From positions 1 through 64,000 of the forward strand of contig CAYLPU010000015.1 of the NCBI GenBank assembly GCA_964385635.1: a DNA stretch of 64,000 nt. The letters run 5' to 3'. The notes beneath the pieces were generated by a model. The model searched no databases, was not told where the DNA came from, and saw nothing but the letters and a program-made list of their open reading frames with translations. The stretch is from CAYLPU01 sp964385635 (GTDB taxonomy: Bacteria; Chloroflexota; Anaerolineae; B4-G1). Positions 41,308 through 50,872 of this stretch are shown one piece after another (positions within the stretch are counted from its first letter, which is position 1; every line of letters begins with the position of its first letter). A program made the position numbers and the translations under genes.

Positions 41308-44241
41308 ATGTCTGATGCCAGCAGTCTGCGAAAGGACAGGTTTCAATTCGGGAGCACGATGGTCGGGATCATCCAGGGCGACATTATGGCCCCAGGTGTG
41401 GACGTGGACGCCGTGGTCAGCACGGATGACAATCACTTGACCATGTCCAGTGGCGTAGCCCGTCTTCTGGCCAACGCGGCCGGACCCTACTATATGCGTG
41501 CAGCACAGGCTCAATGTCCAGTGAAGGCGGGGACAGCCGTGGTCACGAGAGCCTACCGGCTGCCGAAGCATGGCCTCAACGTGAAGTACGTTCTTCACGG
41601 GACTGTTGTGGACTATGATACCTACGATCTGCCGCTTGACCAGGTTGTGTATAAGACGACAGCCAATTGCCTTGCGAGGGCGGAGGAGTTGGGACTGAGT
41701 AGCATCCTGTTTCCAGCCTTCGCCACAGGCGCTTGCGGGTTGGCCATGGAGACGTGCGCACATCAGATGTGCAACGCGATCAAGGTCTATCTGGCGCAAG
41801 AGCGTCCCATCAAGGCGGTCTATGTGGTCCTCTATCTACCTCAAGGTGCTGGGCGCGGAGACCATGCTCCTGCTGGGCACTCGCGGTATGTCGCCCGCAA
41901 TCAGCGCTTCATCAGAGGGGCCAACCTGGTGCTGGGCGTTCCCTACAACCCGGCGTTGAACATACGCCAGAGCCGGGACTTCTACGGGCGTAACGGGGTG
42001 ATACAGCGGCTTGAGGCGATCATCACCGGTGCGCAAGCCGGCAAGCGACATGCAGTGATCCTGGGCGGGTCGCGGATCGGCAAATCGGCACTGCTGGATC
42101 ATCTCCATAACCAGGCGAAACAGCCTGGTAGTCCGTTGAGCGAGGGGCGGTGTGTGTTCCAGGTGACCTTTGGCCGTGTTCACAAGAATACGCCAGCGTC
42201 ATTTATCTACCGTAAGCTCTTGCTCGGGCTGCGCGAGAGCGAAGATGATGCCCAGGTTCTCAGGAAAATCAGACGCGCCTACGCCGACACGAGCATGGAC
42301 CGCCACCGGTTTCTGAAGTTCCTGAAGGATCACTCAGACCACTACCCTGAGGTGGTATTCCTGGTTGATCACCTGCCCAGGTTGTTGAAGATGGGTGCCG
42401 AAGATTTCTGGTGCGATCTCGACAGGTTGGAAGGGCGTGTGCGGTTCATCTTCACAGCGACGGATGGTGACCAATATCAAGCACTGCGGGATCGGCTTGG
42501 CGACGGTTTCAAGTCCGAGCTCGAGGAGATAGGGCTGAAATGTGTTGGGGAGCCAGAGCGTCGGGCCTGGGTCGACGCGCTCTACCAGCGCTATCTCGAC
42601 CGCACCGCCACCAATCTCGAGCACGATTTCATCGAGGAAGAGGCCGGGCGACACCCCTATCTGATCAGCCTGGTTTGTCACGCCCTCGTGGAAGCGCTAA
42701 GACGGGATGCGCTCATCAATCCAACGCATCCTGCGGAATACAACCAGGGCACGCTGGCCCCTTTTTTTCAGGCCGCTCGTAACGCCATCGCTGGACCTCG
42801 CCGAGCCTTCTTTGATCTGCTCATGGGACCGTCGCTTGGTGCGGAAGACCGGGGCGAGTTGCAAAATCTGGCCCAAGCCGTTGTCATCGAAGAGGAAAGA
42901 CGGTTGCTGTCATCCGATCTTCGGAGAGGCGACCGCGACGCCATTGCGCGTCTGCAAGAGCTGCAAAGAGAGGAAGACCCCCGTCTGCTTCTGCACGATG
43001 AGAGGCTACGCCGGCTTGGGGCCCGGGGTTATCTCGTCGATACTGACAGCCCGGCCAGGGCACAGTTTATGGCGGAGTCCTTCAAGACCTGGGTGGCAGA
43101 GTACTTTGGGGTCGGTCGTTCCAGGGATGGGGACGACCAACCCAGGGATGTGGTGATCAGCCTGCTTAACCCAGAGCCACAGGTGATCAGCACCTTGTTC
43201 CGCGGCCGTGGTGCTAGAATCGTCATGGCCCAGAAGCGGCTTCTGGCGGAGGTCAAGGCTGAGTTTGTGGATGGCTTCGGCGACTACATCAGCCACCGGC
43301 TGCACCCGACCCGGTATCCTGCCTCGGACAAGTTCGAGGATTTAGAGCAGGTGGGGAACTATGTCTTGACCCAGTTTGCGACCGGTATGATCAAGAGTTA
43401 TCTCCAGAATCCGCCTCAGGGTTCCACCATCTTGTTGGTGGTTCAGGATGTATTGAAGGATATTCCATGGGAGCTCATGCTGGAGACGGCCTACACGGGC
43501 GAGATTCCATTCCTGGTCGGACGCAGCATTGTCAGTCCGCAGCAGCCGAGCAACATCAACCCGCCTGTGCGTGGGGATGGCAAAATCAAGGCGCTGCTGA
43601 TCGGCGACCCGACCGACGATCTGGATGAAGCCCGCACTGAAGTGCAGCGTTTGGCCGACCTCCTGCGGAATGACGGGCGCTTCACGGTGGATGACGAAGA
43701 CATTCTAGTCGGCTCTGAGCGGTGCCAGCGGATACCGTTGCTCAATGCCCTGGGAAGCGGCGAGTATGGATTGGTTCACTATTCCGGTCACAGCCGGTTC
43801 GATGGGTACCAAAGTGCCTGGCAACTCAAGGACGGCAAGAACATCACCACGGACATGTTGACGAACAGTTTGCAGATGGCGCCGCCGGCGCTTGTGTTCA
43901 GTTCGTCGTGCGAGAGCGCGGTTGGTGAAGAGCCAGGACGCATCAAATACGAAGATCAGACCTTTGACCTGCCCAGTGCTTTCCTACAGGCAGGCGTCGA
44001 AGCCTACGTCGGAACCTTATGGGCAGTCGAGTCCTCGGCGGCTCGCTGGTTCGTCGAAGAATTCTACAGCGTGTTTCTGAGCGGGGAACCTGATCTGTGT
44101 CTAGGGGAGTGTCTCCGGCGCGCGAAGTGGGCCTGTAAGCAGCGGGGGGATGACATCAACTGGGTGTCCTTTATTCTGTACGGTGACCCGCACACCGGGC
44201 CAGATGATCTGTTTCCCGCGCTGGGCGAGCAAGATGGCTGA
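41308..44241 (+). CDS. Macro domain - NTPase - CHAT protease fusion
   Basis: A 977-residue protein. Residues about 10-180 are a macro domain (ADP-ribose binding): VGIIQGDIMAPGVDVDAVVS, SSGVARLLANAAG, AGTAVVTRAYRLP, VLHGTV and LFPAFATGACGLAME. Residues about 220-540 are a STAND/AAA-like NTPase: FYGRNGVIQRLEAII, Walker A LGGSRIGKSALL (about 252-261) and VVFLVDHL as Walker B-like. Residues about 710-965 are a CHAT caspase-fold protease with H828 (HYSGHS) and C868 (SSSCES), followed by FLQAGVEAYVGTLWAVES and the end FILYGDPH. Both catalytic residues are present. ATG 41308 has GGAGG 7 bp upstream. The layout predicts an ADP-ribose-responsive switch that unleashes a CHAT protease (inferred). Confidence 0.9.
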   Translation: MSDASSLRKDRFQFGSTMVGIIQGDIMAPGVDVDAVVSTDDNHLTMSSGVARLLANAAGPYYMRAAQAQCPVKAGTAVVTRAYRLPKHGLNVKYVLHGTVVDYDTYDLPLDQVVYKTTANCLARAEELGLSSILFPAFATGACGLAMETCAHQMCNAIKVYLAQERPIKAVYVVLYLPQGAGRGDHAPAGHSRYVARNQRFIRGANLVLGVPYNPALNIRQSRDFYGRNGVIQRLEAIITGAQAGKRHAVILGGSRIGKSALLDHLHNQAKQPGSPLSEGRCVFQVTFGRVHKNTPASFIYRKLLLGLRESEDDAQVLRKIRRAYADTSMDRHRFLKFLKDHSDHYPEVVFLVDHLPRLLKMGAEDFWCDLDRLEGRVRFIFTATDGDQYQALRDRLGDGFKSELEEIGLKCVGEPERRAWVDALYQRYLDRTATNLEHDFIEEEAGRHPYLISLVCHALVEALRRDALINPTHPAEYNQGTLAPFFQAARNAIAGPRRAFFDLLMGPSLGAEDRGELQNLAQAVVIEEERRLLSSDLRRGDRDAIARLQELQREEDPRLLLHDERLRRLGARGYLVDTDSPARAQFMAESFKTWVAEYFGVGRSRDGDDQPRDVVISLLNPEPQVISTLFRGRGARIVMAQKRLLAEVKAEFVDGFGDYISHRLHPTRYPASDKFEDLEQVGNYVLTQFATGMIKSYLQNPPQGSTILLVVQDVLKDIPWELMLETAYTGEIPFLVGRSIVSPQQPSNINPPVRGDGKIKALLIGDPTDDLDEARTEVQRLADLLRNDGRFTVDDEDILVGSERCQRIPLLNALGSGEYGLVHYSGHSRFDGYQSAWQLKDGKNITTDMLTNSLQMAPPALVFSSSCESAVGEEPGRIKYEDQTFDLPSAFLQAGVEAYVGTLWAVESSAARWFVEEFYSVFLSGEPDLCLGECLRRAKWACKQRGDDINWVSFILYGDPHTGPDDLFPALGEQDG

Positions 44242-44295
44242 GCGTGGCAAACTCGCTCGCCTCTTGTACGTTGGGTAAGGAAGTAGGAGGGGGCT

Positions 44296-47200
44296 ATGGT
44301 TGACCCAGGAGATGACAAGGGATACGAAAGCCGCTTCTATGGCTCCGTCTCCGGTCCAGTGCATACTGGCAGCGGTGACATCTACTACCGCGTCACGCTG
44401 GGTGGTGGCGAGGAGGTGGAATTCAACGCGACTCAGCTCGAGGTCACCTATTTCGACCTGATCCTCAACAAATCTTCCCACCTGGCCAATATCTCGACCC
44501 CGCTGGGCAGCCTGCCTATGGAGCGACTCTATGTGATGCCATACGTGGCTCCGGCTTCGTGGGTGATGGGAGACCGGGGCGGCTCCAGGGGCCAGGCGGC
44601 GCCGGACGTGCCGGTCGGTGGTGCAGAACCCGCCATGGAGGCTGTGCGCCGTTTGAAGCGAATGGTGATGTTCGGTGCTCCAGGCATCGGCAAGACGACG
44701 TTCTTGAAGTTTGTCACCCGCCAGATGGCTGCTGGCAAGGTGGAGAATAGCTTCCCTGTATTCCTTTCGCTATACACCTATGCGACGGAGAGCGATGGGC
44801 GAGACTTACTGACCTTTGCTCTTGAAAATCGCTTCAGCATGTTGTACCAGGGCAAGGAACTTGAGGCGCTGGGCCGCCTATTGCGTCTCTGGCACCGCGA
44901 GGGCAAGTTGGTCTTCCTGCTGGATGGCCTGGATGAAGTGCCTGCCGCCAGGCGTGGACGCTTGCTGCGCCAAATCCAGTCGTTGCCCCGTTTCGTGTTG
45001 ACGTCGCGGCCGGCAGGGCGGGTGGATGCCAACCAGGAACCGGATGGCACGCTGGACTTGCTGCCGCTCGACGACGGGGGTGTGGCGCGTTTTGTGCGCA
45101 AATGGGAGGAATGGCAGACAGATCGGTCGTCGAGCGATCAGTTCTCAGCCGCTGAACTGTTCGACTACATTCAAGGAGAGTCCAGACTGGTCGAGTTGGC
45201 TCGGGTGCCTCAATTGCTGAGTCTCATCTGTTCGCTCTGGGGCAAGGGCAGGACATATCGCTACCGCACGAAGGCGGATCTGTTGGCCGGAGCGGTGGAC
45301 AAACTGATCGGTAAGGCGATGGGGCAGTCCAGGTTGCCGTCGGGGGAGTGGGAGCTTCTCCACCGGGACTTGCGACGTTGCTTGGCACGATTGGCATTCG
45401 ACATGCTGCGTGATGAACATGGGGCGAGGCTCACGCTCCCGACAAGCGAGGCACTCGACTTCTTTGAGGCGCTGAGTAACCGTGAGGTGGCTGGTCACCT
45501 CATGAGATTGGCCCGGCGAAGCGGGCTGCTCGTCCCTACGACGGGGCGCGCTGACGAGTTGACGTTTTGGCATCTCGTCTTCCAGGAATACCTGGCCGCC
45601 GAAGCACTGATCCAACAGGAAGATTTCGGAGGGGTGATCGACGCCGTCAAGCACCGTTCGGAGTTCGAGGAGTGTTTGCGGATGGCAAGCGCCTTGTTGA
45701 GCCACAGCCAGTTTAGCAAGCTCTGGCCCAGGCTTCCGATCCTGGTGGAGAGGCTGCTCGCGGAGCGTGACACTGATATCTTCCGCTTGAATTGGCGCTT
45801 GGCCGCCTTGTGCCTGGCGGAAGTGGACGATCCCCGGCGACGCCTGGGACCGGTGGTGAACCGATTGGAGGCCGGGCTGCTGGAGTGTGCGTCGGAGTGG
45901 TGGGCTCGGGACCGGTTTGCCGAAGCGATGGGGCGGTTGAGGACAGACGGCATGCGTGCTCGGCTGGTAGAGGCGTTGCAACACGAGGACAATTACGTTC
46001 GCTGGGCGGCATCAGAGGCACTTGGTCACATGGCCGATCCCAGGACTGTGGACGCCTTGCTGGCTCGATTGGATGTGGAGGACTGGCATGCTGTCCGAGA
46101 TTCGCTGATAAAGGCGCTGGGACAGATCGGGGATCGTAGGGCTGTTCCAGTCCTGCTCCGCCTCATCGACGGGCTGACGCTGTACGCATTTTTTCAGGTA
46201 CAGGCAGTAGGAGAGGCTTTAGGACGCATTGGGGATGTCGAGGCGCTTGAGTCCCTTTTGTCTCGACTGGAGACTGAGGATGAGGGGAACTACTGGCTGG
46301 TCGCGGAGGTGATCCTGAGTGCTATGCCGCACCTACCGGATGAGGCCGCGGCGGTGCTACAGAGGATGCTGGCTGAGCGTGGCCTCACTGTACAGTTTAC
46401 GCCGGCAGATCGTTTCGCAGCGCCGGGGCCTACGCTCGAAGAGCTGAGGCAGGTCCTGGCCTCGGAGGATGCAGAAGCCCGCCAGAAGGCTGTCGTGGCA
46501 CTGGGTCAGATGGGTGGCGAGTGGGCGTTCTGGAATCTTCTGGACGCGCTACTGGACGAGGATGACGATGTGTGGCAAGCGGCTGGAGAGGCTCTGCGCG
46601 AGATGACGGATGAAGCGGCGGCGTTGGTACACGCAGTCGGAACGTTGGCTCACTACTTGATTCAGGAGGAGGATCTAGAGGGAAGAAACATAGCCGCGGC
46701 TACGTTGATGCGGCTATGGATGTTGCGCTCGGAGCGAGACGAAATCGTTCGGAGGCGGGAGACCATCATCGGGATGATCCGGGAGATGTCTGCGGAGGGG
46801 ACGCTCGTCGCTCTCTTAGAGAACGAGGATGAGATCGTGCGAGGCGCGGCCGCCTGGCTGCTGGGACTACTGGGTGGCGCGGCACATCTCGGAGGGCTCG
46901 TCAGGCTGCTGGACGACGAAGCATCGGAATTGCCCCGCTGGCCAGCCGCCTGGGCGTTGGGCTACCTGGAAAAGGACGGCAGCCGTGCGGCGCCGGCGCT
47001 GGTTGAACGCGCCCGCCAGGATGAAGTGCCGGAGGTTGTCGAGGCTGCCATCAAATCGCTCGGCATGTTAAAAGCGCCCGGAGCCGTACCGCTGTTGGTG
47101 GAGGCACTGCACTACGCTGATGCCGTTTTGCGACGAACTGCGGCCGAAAGCCTGGGGCAGATCGGGAAGCCTGATGCGGTGGGGCCATTGGTGGCGGCGC

Positions 47201-48420
47201 TGGATGATGATACTGCCGGTGTGCGATTGGCGGTCATCCGGGCCTTGGGGACGATTGGAAACGCTGGGGCAACCTCGCCTTTGATGGACCAGTTGAAGAA
47301 GGAAGAGGCGGAAATCCGTGCAGCCGCCGCATCGGCGCTGGGCCAAATCGGCAGCACGGAGGCCGTCTCTGCGCTCGTTGAGATGTTGCGATTGGATGAC
47401 GAGTCTCAGGTGCGTATCGCGGCCGCGGGGGCCTTGGGCCGGGTGGGGAAGGGGAATGCCGGGGCAGAAGGGATGCTGATCGAAAGCCTGGCGAGCCCTG
47501 GTCCCGATCTCCGGCGGGCTGCGGCCGAAAGCCTGGGGGAGATTGGGAGCCGGGCTGCTGTACCACAACTCGTCCACATGCTGGAGAATGACTCCGACGA
47601 TTCCTGCCGGCGAGAGGCTGGCACGGCCTTTGCAAAGGTGGCCAATCTGGCCGCGATCCTGGCGCTCGTTGATCGCCTGGGGGATGGACATAACCTGGAT
47701 CGTCTGGACCCCATCTGTGTAGTGCTGCTGGACAGGGAGAGACGAGGCTGGCGGCGGGAAATCCTCAAGCGGTTGGACGGCAAGGAAGTATACGTCCGCA
47801 TCGGGCGCCACCGGGATATGATTGAACTCAGAGGCGGGTGGGGCATGGTTAGACGCGGCATCGGCACACCGGGCGATCAAATCGAGGACCCGGACGTTGA
47901 TCCGGTCGAGCATTTCATTGATGATCTGCTGACGGCCCCTTACCCAAATTCCCGCTGGGAGGCGGCGGATGCCTTGGAAGAGCTCAAAAGCGAGCGGGCG
48001 GTAGGGCCACTGATAGCCTCCTTGCTGGATTCGGACCCCTGGGTGTTCCTACGGGCTGCTGAAGCCTTGGACGGCCTGTATAGTGAGGAGGGGCTGACAG
48101 ATCTGGTCGAGGCCCAGTGCGCGCAAGGGTTGGAGGTTCTACGAGAGCAAGGCCTGCTGCCGGATCTTATTGAGCGGCTGTTAGGCGAGGATGAGATCGC
48201 TTCAATGGTGGATGAGACGGCGGGATGGGTGTTGGGGCGCGTGCAGGTGCTCTGTGATCTGATCGCTGCTTACGCCCAGGGTTACTCGGGGGCCCGATCT
48301 CCCCTGTGGACTATTAGCGACAGGCATAACTTGCGCGTGATGCCAGATGGCAGTGTGATCTTGCCCACCGGTCAGAGGGTGGTGTGTGAAGATGCCGTGT
48401 CGCGACTGACGCAGTGGTAA
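44296..48420 (+). CDS. NACHT NTPase with HEAT/PBS-lyase repeats
   Basis: A 1374-residue protein. Residues 16-29, GSVSGPVHTGSGDI, form a short N-terminal motif also found in the DUF4062 protein two steps on. Residues about 75-450 are a NACHT domain: Walker A FGAPGIGKTTFL (126-137), Walker B LVFLLDGLDEVP (205-216), FVLTSRPAG (sensor) and FWHLVFQEYLAAEAL. From about 530 to 1330 there are some 20 HEAT repeats (for example WAASEALGHMADPRTVDALL, RTAAESLGQIGKPDAVGPLV), likely the sensing solenoid. No effector domain is fused, so the effector must be recruited. GGAGG precedes the ATG. NACHT proteins of this type defend against phage in other bacteria; here that is an inference. Confidence 0.9.
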   Translation: MVDPGDDKGYESRFYGSVSGPVHTGSGDIYYRVTLGGGEEVEFNATQLEVTYFDLILNKSSHLANISTPLGSLPMERLYVMPYVAPASWVMGDRGGSRGQAAPDVPVGGAEPAMEAVRRLKRMVMFGAPGIGKTTFLKFVTRQMAAGKVENSFPVFLSLYTYATESDGRDLLTFALENRFSMLYQGKELEALGRLLRLWHREGKLVFLLDGLDEVPAARRGRLLRQIQSLPRFVLTSRPAGRVDANQEPDGTLDLLPLDDGGVARFVRKWEEWQTDRSSSDQFSAAELFDYIQGESRLVELARVPQLLSLICSLWGKGRTYRYRTKADLLAGAVDKLIGKAMGQSRLPSGEWELLHRDLRRCLARLAFDMLRDEHGARLTLPTSEALDFFEALSNREVAGHLMRLARRSGLLVPTTGRADELTFWHLVFQEYLAAEALIQQEDFGGVIDAVKHRSEFEECLRMASALLSHSQFSKLWPRLPILVERLLAERDTDIFRLNWRLAALCLAEVDDPRRRLGPVVNRLEAGLLECASEWWARDRFAEAMGRLRTDGMRARLVEALQHEDNYVRWAASEALGHMADPRTVDALLARLDVEDWHAVRDSLIKALGQIGDRRAVPVLLRLIDGLTLYAFFQVQAVGEALGRIGDVEALESLLSRLETEDEGNYWLVAEVILSAMPHLPDEAAAVLQRMLAERGLTVQFTPADRFAAPGPTLEELRQVLASEDAEARQKAVVALGQMGGEWAFWNLLDALLDEDDDVWQAAGEALREMTDEAAALVHAVGTLAHYLIQEEDLEGRNIAAATLMRLWMLRSERDEIVRRRETIIGMIREMSAEGTLVALLENEDEIVRGAAAWLLGLLGGAAHLGGLVRLLDDEASELPRWPAAWALGYLEKDGSRAAPALVERARQDEVPEVVEAAIKSLGMLKAPGAVPLLVEALHYADAVLRRTAAESLGQIGKPDAVGPLVAALDDDTAGVRLAVIRALGTIGNAGATSPLMDQLKKEEAEIRAAAASALGQIGSTEAVSALVEMLRLDDESQVRIAAAGALGRVGKGNAGAEGMLIESLASPGPDLRRAAAESLGEIGSRAAVPQLVHMLENDSDDSCRREAGTAFAKVANLAAILALVDRLGDGHNLDRLDPICVVLLDRERRGWRREILKRLDGKEVYVRIGRHRDMIELRGGWGMVRRGIGTPGDQIEDPDVDPVEHFIDDLLTAPYPNSRWEAADALEELKSERAVGPLIASLLDSDPWVFLRAAEALDGLYSEEGLTDLVEAQCAQGLEVLREQGLLPDLIERLLGEDEIASMVDETAGWVLGRVQVLCDLIAAYAQGYSGARSPLWTISDRHNLRVMPDGSVILPTGQRVVCEDAVSRLTQW

Positions 48421-48430
48421 CAGCACGCCA

Positions 48431-48481
48431 GTAGGGCAATTTGCCAAATTGCCCCCGGGACAAGTTGTCAACTTGTCCTAC
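48431..48481 (+). repeat. 51-bp double-hairpin dispersed repeat, copy 2
   Basis: Two palindromes, GGGCAATTTGCCAAATTGCCC and GGACAAGTTGTCAACTTGTCC, between the NACHT and DUF4062 genes, same orientation as the copy at 18750-18800. It could stabilise or attenuate the transcript at this point. Confidence 0.85.
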
Positions 48482-48506
48482 GACCCACTTGGAAGGAGGA
48501 GTGAGT

Positions 48507-49442
48507 ATGGAAGACAAACTTACCATCTTCGTAAGTTCGATCATCGGTGAATTGCTTGAAGAGCGAAAGGCGATCAAACAGGCCATCGAAGCGATCCCTC
48601 TCACTAAATCCTGGGTCTTCGAGCACACCCCCGCCTCCGCCGACAGGCTTGATGAGTCGTACCTGAGCAAGGTGCGGGAGTGCGACGTCTTTGTCCTGCT
48701 TATGGCCAAGAATATCTCGCACCCTGTGCGGCGGGAGTACGAGACGGCCCTGGCTGACGACAAACCCAGGTTTGTCTTCCTCAAGGACGTGGAGCGCACC
48801 TCGGAAGCCCATGCGTTCATTGACCAGATCGACGTCAAGTGGTCCAAGTTCAACACTACGGAGGAGATGCAACAGCAGGTGCAGGAAGCCGTGACGGATG
48901 AACTGATCAAGGGCTACCGCCGCTATCGGTTGAAAGCGACCGAGATGGACACGCTGGCGGACTTCATGGAGCGGCTGAGCGCTGCTACTGTGATGGGCGG
49001 CGACAATATTCAGGTAACCATCGGCAATGGGGCTGGGCAAGTGGCAGTGGGAAAGAACATCGTCCAGACAGGTGACATTACCTACGGCCCAAGCCACAAA
49101 ACGGTCTTCCACGGCTCCGTCACGGGCCCGGTGCATACTGGCAGTGGGAACATCGTCATCAACCCCACCCAGGACCTGGAGACCATCTTCGCACAACTCC
49201 GTACCTTGGTCGCCACGCAGTCCCAGTTGCCGCCGGCGGAGCGAGAGGAGATTACGGCCGGGCTGTCGGAGCTTGGAACCGAGCTTGCCCAGGCCGAGCC
49301 AGACCTGGGCAAGATTCAGCGGCTCAAGAAGTTCCTGGTGGAGAAGGGGCCCTGGTTGGCCGCTGGAGTTAACACGCTCTTCATTAACCCATCAGTGGTG
49401 GAGATAGTGAAGCAGGCGACGCAGAGGCTGTTAGGAGGGTAG
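48507..49442 (+). CDS. DUF4062 (TIR-like) protein with GPVHTGSG adaptor motif
   Basis: A 311-residue protein. Residues 1-135 are a DUF4062 domain: LTIFVSSIIGELLEERKAI, DESYLSKVRECDVFVLLMA, SHPVRREYETAL and PRFVFLKDVE. This Rossmann-like fold is related to TIR domains and often precedes STAND NTPases. Residues about 165-216 are Gly/Val-rich (NGAGQVAVGKNIVQTGDITY) and hold GSVTGPVHTGSGNI (203-216), the motif of the NACHT protein. The rest is helical with a hydrophobic patch near the end (PWLAAGVNTLFINP). Here it is a separate protein, probably brought to the NACHT NTPase through the shared motif (inferred). A typical catalytic Glu for NAD+ cleavage cannot be fixed by eye. GGAAGGAGGA precedes ATG 48507. 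Confidence 0.82.
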   Translation: MEDKLTIFVSSIIGELLEERKAIKQAIEAIPLTKSWVFEHTPASADRLDESYLSKVRECDVFVLLMAKNISHPVRREYETALADDKPRFVFLKDVERTSEAHAFIDQIDVKWSKFNTTEEMQQQVQEAVTDELIKGYRRYRLKATEMDTLADFMERLSAATVMGGDNIQVTIGNGAGQVAVGKNIVQTGDITYGPSHKTVFHGSVTGPVHTGSGNIVINPTQDLETIFAQLRTLVATQSQLPPAEREEITAGLSELGTELAQAEPDLGKIQRLKKFLVEKGPWLAAGVNTLFINPSVVEIVKQATQRLLGG

Positions 49443-49481
49443 TCAGGATGTACGCGGACGAGAAAATGGAGGAGGCTCGGG

Positions 49482-50861
49482 ATGGACAAGATTGCTGACC
49501 TGGCTAAAAGGATGCGCGCGAAGCGTGAGTCAGGGTCCCACCCTTACGTATTGGTCCTGGGCGCTGGCGTTTCGATCTCCTCTGGCACCAGCCTCAACCG
49601 GGCCGTCGTCGAGCGCGTCGTCGGGACCTATGACCTGGAGGCTTTCGACGCATATCTGGCCCAGTGTAGCGATGACGAGCGATTCGCTATCCTGCGCGAC
49701 CTGGTTGAAGGCACCTCGCCGTCGGGAGGGTACCGGTATCTGGCGGAACTCATCCGGGCTGGCTACTTCGACGTGATCCTCTCCACCAATTTCGACCCGT
49801 TGTTGGAGGATGCCATCGCGGCGTTACCCATGCGGCGCCGCGACTACGTCTTCCTGGTGCACGGGGTGATGGAACCGGAGTTTGTGGCCGATCACCTGGA
49901 CAACCGTGTCCCGAGGGTCAAGGTCCTGAAACTGCACGGCGATCTGTTCTACCGCAAGTTCTACTATACCGGCGAGGAGATTGAAGCGTTCCCACCTCTG
50001 ATCAGCCGCGCTTTGGGAATCTACCTCAACCATCGCGACATTCTCATCGTGGGGCATGGCATGCGCGACACCGACATCAATCGCTGCCTGACGGAAAAAG
50101 GCAGTTCCATCTGGTACGTGGGGCCAAGCCCGCCTTCCGGTGAGATTGCCCAGTTCATGAAGTTGCGGAAATCCGAGCACAACCTTGTCTCCGGCGACGA
50201 TGGTTACTTCGATGCTTTCTTCACCCGACTTCGGGCGGCACTCTTGGGTGGGACGGCTGAGGTCAGTGTGGATGAAATCGCGCAGTCCATCTTCAGTGTT
50301 AGTCAACCAGGTGGGCTGCTAGTAGGGTCCAGTTTCCTGCTGGGAGATACGGGCCTGTTGGTGACCGATTCCTCAATCTTAATGGGTCTGGGTCAGGGAC
50401 TTGCGCTGGGAGTCAAAGCCGAGGTGCGTCCATTCGCCGGTGGCTCCCGGCGACAGGCGGAGTTGGTTGTTTCGCCAGAGATGGTGTTAGACTACGCCGT
50501 GTTCAGAATTCCAGATATGCTGGAAGTCTCACCGCTTGAGTTGGCTGACGACTTGTTCACTGTTGGCGAGCCGGTGACAGCCTGCATATCTGTCGGAGAG
50601 ACCCAGGGTTTTCACGATGGCACCGTGACGGGCGTTAATCGCAGCGTCCCCATACAGATGGGTGGCGGCCGGATCGAGACCATTACCAACCTCATTGAGA
50701 CGGACATCAAGATCATGCCCGGAGCGTGTGGATCTCCACTGGTCAGGAGAGATGGACGCGTTGTGGGTGTGCTCGTCGCCGGCAATGGCTGTAGTTACGC
50801 GCTCACCTCGCTGCGGTTGAGGGAGATGTTGGATCGGGCTGGATTGTTACCCAGTGGCTAA
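49482..50861 (+). CDS. SIR2-like NADase fused to a chymotrypsin-fold domain
   Basis: A 459-residue protein. Residues 1-250 are SIR2-like: LVLGAGVSISSGTSLNRAVV (GAG 27-29), VILSTNFDPLLED (102-105), KLHGDL with His 152 and ILIVGHGMRDTDINRCL. Residues about 275-455 are a chymotrypsin-like domain: GGLLVGSSFLLGDTGLLVTD, LDYAVFRIPD (Asp site) and MPGACGSPLVRRDGRVVGVL. At the His site the sequence is VTDSSIL, where VTCSHVV is expected, so the His is missing. At the nucleophile the usual GDSGSP is GACGSP, with Cys 416 replacing Ser, as in viral 3C-type proteases. Without the His the domain may be a binding module. It lies 11 bp before the membrane protein gene. NAD+ cleavage is inferred from the family. 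Confidence 0.87.
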   Translation: MDKIADLAKRMRAKRESGSHPYVLVLGAGVSISSGTSLNRAVVERVVGTYDLEAFDAYLAQCSDDERFAILRDLVEGTSPSGGYRYLAELIRAGYFDVILSTNFDPLLEDAIAALPMRRRDYVFLVHGVMEPEFVADHLDNRVPRVKVLKLHGDLFYRKFYYTGEEIEAFPPLISRALGIYLNHRDILIVGHGMRDTDINRCLTEKGSSIWYVGPSPPSGEIAQFMKLRKSEHNLVSGDDGYFDAFFTRLRAALLGGTAEVSVDEIAQSIFSVSQPGGLLVGSSFLLGDTGLLVTDSSILMGLGQGLALGVKAEVRPFAGGSRRQAELVVSPEMVLDYAVFRIPDMLEVSPLELADDLFTVGEPVTACISVGETQGFHDGTVTGVNRSVPIQMGGGRIETITNLIETDIKIMPGACGSPLVRRDGRVVGVLVAGNGCSYALTSLRLREMLDRAGLLPSG

Positions 50862-50872
50862 GGGAGTCTACT

